Part shown: piece by piece, positions 18,497 through 28,167 of the stretch | Layout of the letters: each line of letters begins with the position of its first letter | How positions within the stretch are numbered: position 1 is the first letter of the stretch | Assembly: GCF_018332655.1 (NCBI RefSeq) | Contig: NZ_BOQL01000061.1 | Span: 40,174-104,173 of the forward strand | Direction: 5' to 3' | DNA from: Actinoplanes auranticolor | Lineage (GTDB): Bacteria > Actinomycetota > Actinomycetes > Mycobacteriales > Micromonosporaceae | DNA: 64,000 bases | The notes under the pieces: model-generated | The model's database searches: none | Seen by the model: only the letters and a program-made list of their open reading frames with translations | Told to the model about the DNA's origin: nothing | Program-made: the position numbers and the translations under genes

Positions 18497-19495
18497 GTGA
18501 AAAAGGCGTCGGGATCGCTGTTCGGGTTGGCGTACGGGGACTCGCTCGGCAAGCCGACCGAATTCCAGGACTACGAGACGATCGTCGCGGCGTACGGGCC
18601 GGGCGGGCCGCGCGAGCTGACCGGTGATCCGGCGCTGGTCACCGACGACACCCAGATGATGCTGGCGGTCGGCGAAGCCCTGGTGGCGGCGGGCCCGCTG
18701 ACCCCGGCGAGCTTCGAACCGGTGCTGCGGCAGGCGTTCCTGGACTGGGCGATCAGCCCGGACAACAACCGCGCCCCGGGCATGACGTGCCTGCGCGCAT
18801 GCGGTGACCTAGCGGACGGCCGGCCCTGGCAGCGGGCTTCACAGATTCACTCGAAGGGCTGCGGCGCCAACATGCGCGTCACCCCGGTCGGCCTGATGCC
18901 CGGGCTCACCGACGCCCAGCGCGCCGGCGCCGCCCAGCTGCAGGCGGGCCTCACCCACGGGCACGCGACGGGCCTGGCGGCCAGTGAGCTGACGGCGTTC
19001 GCGGTGCGCTGGCTGAGCGACGGCCTGCCCCCGCCGGATCTGCTGCCCCGCCTGCGTGCGCATTGCGCCGACCAGCGGCGGGTCTACCACGAGGACTGGC
19101 TCGGCGACCTGTGGCAGCGCCCGGCGGTGGCATCACCCGAGGAGTTCATCTCCGAGGGCTGGGACGAGAACGCCGCGGCGCTCGACCGGGTGGCGGACGC
19201 GCTGCGCCGCGGCGACGCCGGCGGCGACCCGTGCCTGGTCACCGGGGCCGGCTGGATCGCCGAGGAAGCGCTGGCCACGGCCTTGTACTGCTATCTGCTC
19301 ACCCCGGACGAGCCGGTCACCGTGCTGGGCCGGGGCGCGGCCTCCTCCGGCGACTCGGACTCCATCGCCTGCCTGGCCGGCGGCTTCGCGGGCGCGGCGC
19401 TCGGCCTGGGGGCCTGGCCGGCGGCCTGGCAGGAGCGCATCGAGTACGCCGACAGGCTGCATGCACTAGGTGACGTCTGGGACCAGCGAAGGTGA
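18497..19495 (+). CDS. ADP-ribosylglycohydrolase family protein
   Basis: 332-aa protein of the DraG/ARH fold, which hydrolyses ADP-ribose from proteins, nucleic acids or small molecules using two metal ions. Signatures: GLAYGDSLGKPTEF near the N-terminus, the metal motif VTDDTQMML (residues about 55-63), GCGANMRV and the C-terminal metal motif SGDSDSIACLAGGF. GTG 18497 has no good Shine-Dalgarno. It is divergent from the LOG-like gene, from which it is separated by only 18 bp, so they probably share a regulatory region. Confidence 0.9.
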   Translation: MKKASGSLFGLAYGDSLGKPTEFQDYETIVAAYGPGGPRELTGDPALVTDDTQMMLAVGEALVAAGPLTPASFEPVLRQAFLDWAISPDNNRAPGMTCLRACGDLADGRPWQRASQIHSKGCGANMRVTPVGLMPGLTDAQRAGAAQLQAGLTHGHATGLAASELTAFAVRWLSDGLPPPDLLPRLRAHCADQRRVYHEDWLGDLWQRPAVASPEEFISEGWDENAAALDRVADALRRGDAGGDPCLVTGAGWIAEEALATALYCYLLTPDEPVTVLGRGAASSGDSDSIACLAGGFAGAALGLGAWPAAWQERIEYADRLHALGDVWDQRR

Positions 19496-19547
19496 CATTC
19501 ACCAACCCACCACCGGAAACCGGCCACCGGCGCGGTTGAATAGGCCC

Positions 19548-19970
19548 ATGCAGAACCTCCTTCCCGAGCCGCCGGCCACCCGCCTCCCCGCCGACACCGA
19601 GGCCGACGCGGCCCTGGCCGAAGCGAAGCGGGCCGGCACCGACGACGCCTACAAGACCGTCGCGGCCCGCTTCCCGGCATCCAGCGGTGGCTGGGCTGCG
19701 CTGGCCGAGAGCGCCCTGGCCGAGAAGCAGCCGGTCACTGCCTACGCGTACGCCCGCACGGGCTACCACCGCGGGCTCGACGCCCTGCGCCGCAACGGCT
19801 GGAAGGGCCACGGGCCGGTGCCGTGGTCGCACGCGCCGAACCAGGGCTTCCTGCGGTGCCTGCACGCCCTGTCACTGGCGGCGGCCCAGATCGGCGAATC
19901 GGACGAGGCAGCCCGGTGCGCCCAGTTCCTCCGCGACAGCGACCCGGCGGCGGCCGACGCCCTGACCTGA
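19548..19970 (+). CDS. DUF3151 family protein
   Basis: 140-aa actinobacterial protein starting MQNLLPEPPATRLPADTEAD, which is the typical DUF3151 N-terminus, followed by AARFPASSGGWAALAE and a helical, TPR-like region (TAYAYARTGYHRGLDALRRNGW). Uncharacterised. Members commonly lie near purA and fba in actinobacteria, as here. ATG 19548 is chosen by family alignment; reading further upstream gives non-conserved residues. It converges with the ParA-like gene over a shared terminator. Confidence 0.88.
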   Translation: MQNLLPEPPATRLPADTEADAALAEAKRAGTDDAYKTVAARFPASSGGWAALAESALAEKQPVTAYAYARTGYHRGLDALRRNGWKGHGPVPWSHAPNQGFLRCLHALSLAAAQIGESDEAARCAQFLRDSDPAAADALT

Positions 19971-19975
19971 TCGGC

Positions 19976-20007
19976 CGGGCCAGGCCGGAAACCTCCGGCC
20001 TGGCCCG
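19976..20007. terminator. Shared bidirectional terminator
   Basis: Perfect 13-bp stem (19976-19988 / 19995-20007) with a 6-nt AAACCT loop between two convergent genes. The plus-side tail is TCCTCCTT. Confidence 0.85.
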
Positions 20008-20014
20008 ATCCTCC

Positions 20015-22651
20015 TTAAAGCCCCTCGGCCACCGCGGCGGCGATCTTCAGCCAGGAGTCGCGCGTGCCGTTGGACAGGTGGCCGTACCGCAGCGGCTCAC
20101 CCGAGTCGATCAACTTCTCGTACGGGGCCAGCAGCACCGCGCGGGTACGGGCCGCGAAGTGCCGCTGGATCGCCGGCAGGTCGATGTCCTTGCGGGTCGG
20201 CGGCATCGTCACCACGCTGACCGCCTGGCGGACCAGCCGCTGCCGGCCGCTCTGCTCCAGATGGTCCAGCATCCGCGCCGCCGTCTCGGCCGAGTCGTTA
20301 CGCGCGGACATCGTGATCACCAGCTGGTCGGTGGCATCCATCGCCGCCTGCCAGTTCTGGGCCCGGACATTGTTGCCGGTGTCCACGAAGATCAGCTTGT
20401 AGAACCGGCTGACGATCTCCCGGATCTCGGCGAACGCGCTGGCCGTGAGCATCTCGCCCGCCGTCGCCGACTCGTCGGAGGCGAGCACGTCGAACATGCC
20501 CTCGCCCTGCGCCCGCACGTACTGGCTCAGATCACCGACCCGGCCGTGCGAACCCCGGAACAGATGCAGGTCCCGCATCATGTCCCGCACCGTCCGGGCA
20601 TGGAAGTCCTGCTGCGCCCGCATGCCGAGAGTGCCCTGGGTCTCGTTGTTGTCCCAGGCCAGCACGTAGCCGCCGCGCTTCTGCCCGAAGGTCATCGCCA
20701 GCAGCAGCACCGCGACGGTCTTGCCGGCGCCGCCCTTCGGGTTGACCACGGTGACCTGCCGCAGCCCGCCGAAGTTCCGCCGGACCATCTCGACGTCCTG
20801 CTTGTACTCCTGCTCGCGCTTGCCCGGCGCCAGCCGGACCAGGCCCATCGTGCCCTTCTGGAGCATGGCCCGGGCGCCCATGGTGGCGGTGGGCTCGGCC
20901 GGTTTGGCCAGCCGCCGCCGGGCGAACTCCTCCGCGGTGGGCGTGCCGTCCGACACCCACGGCAGCTGCTGGTAGGGGTCGACGGGTGGGGGCTGCTGGT
21001 TCGGGCCGGGGGCCTGCTCACCTTGCCGTGGTGGCTGCTGGGCCTGCGGGTGCGGCGAGGCGGCCCGGGGGTCCATGGTCGGCGGGAACGGGCCGGGGAC
21101 CGGGGGTGGCTGGCCGTTGGCGGTCCGGGGCTGCTGCTCCACCGGCCATGGAGCCGGCTGGCCTTGGTGGGGCTGGCCCTGGTGGGGTGGGGTCGGGCCG
21201 GGTGGCACCGGTCCCGCTTGGTGGATCCCGGCCTGGTTCGGTCCGGCCTGGTTCGGTCCGGCCTGGTTCGGTCCGGCCTGGTTCGGTCCGGCCTGGTTCG
21301 GTCCGGCCTGGTGCGGGCCGAGCTGATTCGGTCCGGGCTGGTGCGGCGCGGCCTGGTGCGGGCCGGCCTGATTGGGGCCGGGGTGGTGAGGGCTGGGCAC
21401 GGCTGGGCCTGTCAGGGGCGGTCCGGGTGGGGTCGGGCCGGGCACGGCTGCACCTGTTCGGCTCGGTCCTGCCTGGTGGGGACCGGGCTGATGCGGTGCC
21501 GGCGGGCCTCCCTGCTGGGGTCCGGGCTGATGCGGTGCCGGCGGGCCTCCATGGTGGGGTCCGGTCTGGTTCGGCGCCTGATGCGGCGGCACCGACACCG
21601 GCGCCGCGCCGCTCTGGCGTGAACCGGTCTGCGGAACGGCGCCGCTCTGCCCGGCAATACCGGTCTGCCCGGCACCGCCGGCCTGACCGATACCGCCGCT
21701 CTGGCCACCGCCGCTCGGGCCGACACCACCGGCCTGTCCAGCGCCGGTTTGTCCGGCACCCAGCTGTGGGCCGACTGGTCCGGGCCGGTAGACCGCACCC
21801 GCGTGCTGCTCGTCTGCGTTCTCGGGGCTCTGCCGCGGCGTCACCGTCGGGAAGTGCGCCGGCCCGGAGCTGGACACAGCACCGTTCCGCTGCACCGCCC
21901 CGGATGCGTCCGTTCCGCTTCGGGGCCCGGGCACCGAACCTCCGTCGGTCTGGGCCGGCCGCTGCGGCGGCTGCGACCAGGGCGAGTCCGCCGCCGACGG
22001 CCCGTCAGGACGCGGTCCACCACTGATCGGCGCGCTCGAGTCCGGCCCATGGGCCATCGAGGGCCGGTCGGGCCCCGGCCCTCCGCTGACCGGCGCGCTG
22101 AGGGCCGGTCCGTGGGCGGTGATCGAGGGTCCGTCGGGGCGCGGCCCTCCGCTGACCGGTGCCGCGCCGCCCGCGCTATGGGGCAAACCGTCCGACGTGG
22201 TCAGCGGCGGCGGAACGTGCGCGGACGCCGAGAAGTGTCCCGAATCGGGTGCCGCGGAGGCTCCGGTGCGGGGCGGGATGTTGGGCCAGGGCTGAGCCCC
22301 ACTGCCGTCCGGGCCGGGCGCCGGCCGTGGGATCGGCTGCTGGGGCACCTGCGGCTGAGGGACCTGCGGCTGGGCGACCTGAGGCGGCTGTTGGTGGTAC
22401 ATCGGTGGCGCCGGCGGCGGCGTCACCACGCGGTCCACCGGCCGGTAGACGCTCGGGTCGCCCTGCTGCGGCGCGGTCACCGGCGGGGCCGGCGGGAGCG
22501 GGAAAGCCGGCGGTGCGTCCCGGGGCACCGGCTTGCCACCGTGCACCGGAGCGTTCAACTCCTCCGGCGGCCAGAACGGCTCGACGTCCCGGTCGGGTGG
22601 CGTGCCGTTCGTACCCGGGACGTAGACGCGGTCGGCGTTCTCGTCCTCCAC
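20015..22651 (-). CDS. Large Pro/Gly/Gln-rich protein with ParA/MinD-type ATPase domain (EspI-like)
   Basis: 878-aa cytoplasmic protein. Residues 1 to about 600 are low-complexity Pro/Gly/Gln/Ala, including an imperfect (AGPNQ)n array. The C-terminal 280 residues form a SIMIBI ATPase with deviant Walker A NPKGGAGKT, VLAWDNNETQGTLGM and KLIFVDTGNNVRAQNW. Architecture matches actinobacterial proline-rich ParA/MinD-like proteins such as mycobacterial EspI. That similarity is by layout, and no ESX genes are seen in the window. GTG 22651 has GGAGG 8 nt upstream. It lies on the same strand behind purA and the DAGK-like gene but has its own 65-bp upstream gap. Confidence 0.85.
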   Translation of the reverse strand: MEDENADRVYVPGTNGTPPDRDVEPFWPPEELNAPVHGGKPVPRDAPPAFPLPPAPPVTAPQQGDPSVYRPVDRVVTPPPAPPMYHQQPPQVAQPQVPQPQVPQQPIPRPAPGPDGSGAQPWPNIPPRTGASAAPDSGHFSASAHVPPPLTTSDGLPHSAGGAAPVSGGPRPDGPSITAHGPALSAPVSGGPGPDRPSMAHGPDSSAPISGGPRPDGPSAADSPWSQPPQRPAQTDGGSVPGPRSGTDASGAVQRNGAVSSSGPAHFPTVTPRQSPENADEQHAGAVYRPGPVGPQLGAGQTGAGQAGGVGPSGGGQSGGIGQAGGAGQTGIAGQSGAVPQTGSRQSGAAPVSVPPHQAPNQTGPHHGGPPAPHQPGPQQGGPPAPHQPGPHQAGPSRTGAAVPGPTPPGPPLTGPAVPSPHHPGPNQAGPHQAAPHQPGPNQLGPHQAGPNQAGPNQAGPNQAGPNQAGPNQAGIHQAGPVPPGPTPPHQGQPHQGQPAPWPVEQQPRTANGQPPPVPGPFPPTMDPRAASPHPQAQQPPRQGEQAPGPNQQPPPVDPYQQLPWVSDGTPTAEEFARRRLAKPAEPTATMGARAMLQKGTMGLVRLAPGKREQEYKQDVEMVRRNFGGLRQVTVVNPKGGAGKTVAVLLLAMTFGQKRGGYVLAWDNNETQGTLGMRAQQDFHARTVRDMMRDLHLFRGSHGRVGDLSQYVRAQGEGMFDVLASDESATAGEMLTASAFAEIREIVSRFYKLIFVDTGNNVRAQNWQAAMDATDQLVITMSARNDSAETAARMLDHLEQSGRQRLVRQAVSVVTMPPTRKDIDLPAIQRHFAARTRAVLLAPYEKLIDSGEPLRYGHLSNGTRDSWLKIAAAVAEGL
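21231..21305. repeat. Five perfect 15-bp tandem repeats coding for AGPNQ units
   Basis: Five identical copies of GCCTGGTTCGGTCCG (starts 21231, 21246, 21261, 21276, 21291), flanked by degenerate copies to about 21390. The array is in frame inside the ParA-like gene and encodes a repeated Ala-Gly-Pro-Asn-Gln unit on the minus strand. DNA-level identity implies recent expansion. Confidence 0.95.
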
Positions 22652-22690
22652 GGATGCGACCTCCCCGTATATCCAACGATTCGTACCTGA

Positions 22691-22710
22691 GTGCTAGTTC
22701 AGACTCGCAC
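22691..22710. promoter_or_regulatory. Imperfect palindrome upstream of the ParA-like gene
   Basis: 20-bp dyad (arms 22691-22698 and 22703-22710, 7 of 8 positions pairing) 40 bp before the GTG start of the ParA-like gene. Possible operator; no regulator can be named. Confidence 0.3.
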
Positions 22711-22716
22711 AACGCG

Positions 22717-23685
22717 TCATCCCGCGTACACCGCCCAGGCGCCGGGCTCGGTCCACCACGAGCGTTTGCGATTCATCGTCCCGGCCACGCCGTCGTCGAG
22801 GAACTGCAGCTCACCGTCGCGGGGCAGGACCGACACGGCGCGGCCCCGGGCGCGGCGCACTTCCACCCGTACCCTCGGCTTCTTGAACAGCTGCTTGACC
22901 AGCACCGGGACCGCCACCGCGACCTCGACCCGGCCGTCGGCCGGGTCCGGCGTGCCGAGCAGCGGCAGGCCGTCGAACTCGGCGTAGGCGCCGGCGTTGC
23001 CGATCGCGCAGGCGATGATCTGGTCGGTGCCGTCGGAGAGTACGGCGTCATCAACCTCGATGCGACCACGCCATGGCACCGCCGCCCCGGCGTCGTCGGC
23101 GCCCCCGACCAGCGCGCCGTCCACGGTCACCGAGCCACCGTCGTTGCGCAGCAGGTCGAGCCGCCGAACCGTGCCGCCGAGCACAGCTGCGGCGACTGCG
23201 GCCGGGTCGCGGGGCAGGCCGAGCTGGGCGGCCAGGTCGGTGCTGTTGGCCGGGTCCAGCGGCAGGATCGCCACCGGCGGCAGGTCCGGCACGGTGCGGT
23301 CGTCGGCGAGGTCGGCGGGGCGCTTGCTCGGCGGGGGCGCGTACCGCCGGACCAGCCGGCGCATCACCGCCCGCAGCTGGCCGTCCGTCGCGGTCGCGAC
23401 GACCAGCCGCAGCTTGCTCTCCTGGTCGGGCCAGGCGAGGCCGTCCGGGCGCGCCGGCGCGTCGAAGCGGGCGATGACCGCGTCGATCTCCGCATCCGAG
23501 GATGCGGTCACGGTCTCGACCCGCGCGCCGGCCGCGGTGAGTGCATCCACGCACTTCAGCACCGGTACGCGCGGAGTGTCGCAAATCTCCTTCTCGGCGG
23601 AGCCGCAGCCGCCGCACGCCGCACCGCAGGCACCCGCGGCCGAGCCGCCACCCTCGGCCAGGCTGAGCACGATGACGTCGTACAC
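22717..23685 (-). CDS. Diacylglycerol-kinase-like protein with Cys-rich N-terminus
   Basis: 322-aa protein resembling the DAGK/NAD-kinase fold: the segment VAILPLDPANSTDLAAQLGLP matches the family's PLGTxNDxAxxLG motif, followed by an AVLGGTVRRLDLLR-like element and a beta-rich C-terminal domain. The nucleotide-binding GGDGT loop expected earlier is not visible, so kinase activity is doubtful. The N-terminus carries five clustered cysteines between residues 19 and 35 (CGAACGGCG...C), a possible metal site. The GTG start is 3 bp after the purA stop, so it is co-transcribed with purA. Role unknown. Confidence 0.7.
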   Translation of the reverse strand: MYDVIVLSLAEGGGSAAGACGAACGGCGSAEKEICDTPRVPVLKCVDALTAAGARVETVTASSDAEIDAVIARFDAPARPDGLAWPDQESKLRLVVATATDGQLRAVMRRLVRRYAPPPSKRPADLADDRTVPDLPPVAILPLDPANSTDLAAQLGLPRDPAAVAAAVLGGTVRRLDLLRNDGGSVTVDGALVGGADDAGAAVPWRGRIEVDDAVLSDGTDQIIACAIGNAGAYAEFDGLPLLGTPDPADGRVEVAVAVPVLVKQLFKKPRVRVEVRRARGRAVSVLPRDGELQFLDDGVAGTMNRKRSWWTEPGAWAVYAG

Positions 23686-23688
23686 GGC

Positions 23689-24981
<1,293 letters not shown>

Positions 24982-25072
24982 TTGACTGACGCCTTCCGTT
25001 GACACACGTCGTACGCGGAGAGGCCCGGGTACTGCCGAAGTTTACGCGACGCGGCGATCCGCCGCCCGCCGG

Positions 25073-25127
25073 TTATCCACAGCGTTGTCCACAGGGTGAT
25101 ATCGGTGCTTTGTGGACTTGTGGACAA
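25073..25127. promoter_or_regulatory. Cluster of four DnaA boxes between purA and purD
   Basis: Four DnaA-box-like nonamers in 55 bp of the divergent purA/purD region. TTATCCACA at 25073-25081 is the classical consensus and TTGTCCACA at 25085-25093 the high-GC actinobacterial form. TGTGGACTT at 25111-25119 (one mismatch) and TGTGGACAA at 25119-25127 are on the opposite strand. No dnaA/dnaN/oriC genes are near, so this is a secondary DnaA-binding locus (promoter control, titration or reactivation site). Confidence 0.75.
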
Positions 25128-25166
25128 GCGCGCGGAAGATCAGGCGCGGCCCGTAGGATCTGCGGC

Positions 25167-26408
<1,242 letters not shown>

Positions 26409-26700
26409 CCCCGCCCGACCCCGCCCGACCCCGCCCGACCCCGGCCTGGCCCCGGCTCGGCCCGGCTCGGCTCGGCTCGGCCTGACCTGGCATGACCCGG
26501 ACAGGCCCGACCGGCCCGACCCGACCTGACCCGGACAGGCCCGACCCGGCCCGACCCGGCCCGACCTGACCCGGACAGGCCCGACCCGGCCCGACCTGAC
26601 CCGGACAGGCCTGATCCGACCTGACCCGGACAGGCCTGATCCGACCTGACCCGGACAGGCCCGGCCCGGCCCGACCCGGCCAGGCCCGACCTCGGCCTCG
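26409..26700. repeat. GC-rich tandem repeat tract downstream of purD
   Basis: About 290 bp made almost only of degenerate CCCGACC/CGGCT-type units. The 20-mer CCGACCTGACCCGGACAGGC occurs five times exactly (26521, 26561, 26591, 26616, 26641), separated by 6-20 bp of related sequence. The first part has CCGCCCGACCC in triplicate. No protein is supported in any frame. Confidence 0.9.
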
Positions 26701-26935
26701 CCTCGGGCCCGCGCTGATTTGGGCCAGCTACATCCACGGCTGCGGGCGTGTGAATTCGCTTCAGCTGCCGCTTGCTCGGGCTCGGCTGACGGCTGCGGAG
26801 GGGAATGCCTCCAGCGCGGAGTGGACGACGACGCTGCCGTGAGAGTGACCACCCGGATCAGCCCGGCGGCGGCGCAACGGCCCGGACCGGCCCGGACGCC
26901 GCCTTGTCGGGGCGGGACTGGGCTGTGGGCGTACC

Positions 26936-26986
26936 CCTATGTCTTCAAAGAACCTATGTCTTCAAGGAACCTATGTCTTGAAGGAA
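26936..26986. repeat. Three tandem 17-bp repeats
   Basis: Consecutive units CCTATGTCTTCAAAGAA (26936-26952), CCTATGTCTTCAAGGAA (26953-26969) and CCTATGTCTTGAAGGAA (26970-26986). Only one or two bases differ between units. AT-richer than the surroundings and just outside a terminator hairpin. Confidence 0.95.
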
Positions 26987-26991
26987 AGAAG

Positions 26992-27019
26992 GACGCCCCG
27001 CCGAAGCCGGCGGGGCGTC
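26992..27019. terminator. Terminator downstream of the SCP2 gene
   Basis: Perfect 12-bp stem (26992-27003 / 27008-27019) with a 4-nt loop. Read on the minus strand it is followed by CCTTCTTTCC, a T-rich tail, so it terminates the sterol-carrier gene. Confidence 0.85.
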
Positions 27020-27041
27020 ACTCTTCCTGTCGTCGAGCCGG

Positions 27042-27494
27042 TCAGTTCTTCGGGATGTCGAAGAGCTTGGCCACCTGGGCCGCCAGGCCGAGGTCGCCCT
27101 TCGCCTTGATCTTGCCGGTCATGAACATCATCATCGGGTTGCCGTCACCGGAGACCACCTTGAGGAAGGTCACCGGGTCCATCGTCATCGCCAGTTTGGG
27201 CTCGCGGACCGGCTGGTTGGTGACCGTGCAGGCACCGTTCTCGATCACGGTCTCGTAGGTGTCCGTGCTGCCGCCGGGGCCGCCCGTGATGTTCCAGTGG
27301 ATGACGGCCTGGGTCGCGCCGGCCCGGTCCGCGCGGAACAGCGTCGGCATCCGGTTGAAGACCTCGTCCAAGATCTTGGTGCGGCTCTCGGAGCCCATGA
27401 CCTCGGTGATCTTCGAGTCCGGGGTGGACTTGACGAGCTGCGCGAACTCCTTCGGGCCGATCGTGGCGAGGGCTTCGGGGCTGAATTCAGTCAT
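27042..27494 (-). CDS. SCP2 sterol-binding domain protein
   Basis: 150-aa single-domain SCP2-like protein. The N-terminus MTEFSPEALATIGPKEFAQLV is followed by the SCP2 core with AVIHWNITGGPGG, ENGACTVTNQP, MTMDPVTFLKVVSGDGNPMMMFMTGKIKAKGDL and AAQVAKLFDIP; the GKIKAKGD turn is the family hallmark. Likely binds a hydrophobic ligand in the cytoplasm, but the physiological ligand in actinobacteria is unknown. AAGG lies 8 nt before ATG. Divergent from the HTH regulator gene at 27625. Confidence 0.93.
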   Translation of the reverse strand: MTEFSPEALATIGPKEFAQLVKSTPDSKITEVMGSESRTKILDEVFNRMPTLFRADRAGATQAVIHWNITGGPGGSTDTYETVIENGACTVTNQPVREPKLAMTMDPVTFLKVVSGDGNPMMMFMTGKIKAKGDLGLAAQVAKLFDIPKN

Positions 27495-27587
27495 CGGTGG
27501 ACCTTTCGGGATGAGCGCCAGACCTACTCGCGAGTAACCCTAGCGATAACCGCGTAGTCCTGCAGTGTCTCAACCCCCCAACGAGTG

Positions 27588-27617
27588 TTGGACAGTGAGG
27601 TCCGTCTCTCCTAGACT
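27588..27617 (+). promoter_or_regulatory. Promoter of the HTH-MFS-purB operon (leaderless)
   Basis: TTGGAC (27588-27593), 18-bp spacer, TAGACT (27612-27617). The ATG at 27625 begins 7 nt after the -10 box, so the transcript probably starts at or right next to the start codon. No Shine-Dalgarno is present. Confidence 0.6.
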
Positions 27618-27624
27618 CCCCAAC

Positions 27625-28167
27625 ATGTCTTTGGGAGATGCGCGCCGGCAGGCCCGGCTGCGAGCCATGGCCCATCCCGTCCGCCTGCGGATGCTCTCGC
27701 TGCTCACCGGTTCGTCGCTCACCGCCGCCGATGTTGCTCGCGAGCTCGGTCTCACCCACGCCAACGCCAGCTACCACCTGAGGAATCTGCTCAGTGCCGG
27801 CCTGATCGTGCAGGCCGGCGAGGAGCGCATCCGGGGTGGCGTCGCCAAGCGCTACCGGTACGACGCTGACCGCGACCGCGAGCGTGAACGCGAGACCATG
27901 GTCGGCCAGCATCACGCCGACACGCAGCGCGCGCTGTTCGCGGCAGTCGCCGACGAGCTGGTCCGCCGCACGGCCGAGGCCGACTGGTCGGTCGGCGGGT
28001 CGATGACCGATGCCGAGCTCTGGGTGGACCCGCAGGTCTTCGCCGAGATCCGCGACCGCATCGCCCGGGCCAGCCGCGACCTGCACGACGCGGCCAAGGC
28101 ACCGCGCGCCCCCGGCACCGTCCGCACCAGCACGACCATCGCGATGTTCCGCATGGAAGAGCCGTGA
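27625..28167 (+). CDS. ArsR-type winged-helix transcriptional regulator
   Basis: 180-aa regulator with HTH_20-like domain: RLRAMAHPVRLRMLSLLTGSSLTAADVARELGLTHANASYHLRNLLSAGLIVQAG, residues about 10-65. A wing with RIRGGVAKRYRYD and an Arg/Glu-rich helical C-terminal effector region follow. It probably controls the MFS exporter it overlaps (GTGA at 28164-28167). Translation appears leaderless from a well-formed promoter. Confidence 0.92.
   Translation: MSLGDARRQARLRAMAHPVRLRMLSLLTGSSLTAADVARELGLTHANASYHLRNLLSAGLIVQAGEERIRGGVAKRYRYDADRDRERERETMVGQHHADTQRALFAAVADELVRRTAEADWSVGGSMTDAELWVDPQVFAEIRDRIARASRDLHDAAKAPRAPGTVRTSTTIAMFRMEEP

Larger units (their letters stand above)
26701..27041. other. 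Intergenic stretch without a supported gene
   Basis: Between the repeat tract and the sterol-carrier gene. It has no credible coding frame. It carries three 17-bp direct repeats and a hairpin, listed separately. Confidence 0.6.

Noticed and set aside
21231..21390. Regular short repeats examined as a possible CRISPR array
   Set aside because: Units are 15 bp, contiguous, in frame and without unique spacers; they are coding tandem repeats.
22691..22710. GAGTGCTA element resembling half of a CIRCE/HrcA site
   Set aside because: The second half does not have the CIRCE sequence or 9-bp spacing, and no chaperone gene follows; kept only as a generic dyad.
25073..25127. DnaA-box cluster considered as the chromosomal origin
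   Set aside because: No dnaA, dnaN, gyrB or AT-rich unwinding element is nearby; an oriC in this group has many more boxes.
26409..26700. GC repeat tract examined as a CRISPR array or a protein-coding repeat
   Set aside because: Spacing between the 20-mers is irregular (6-20 bp of related sequence) and no frame stays protein-like.
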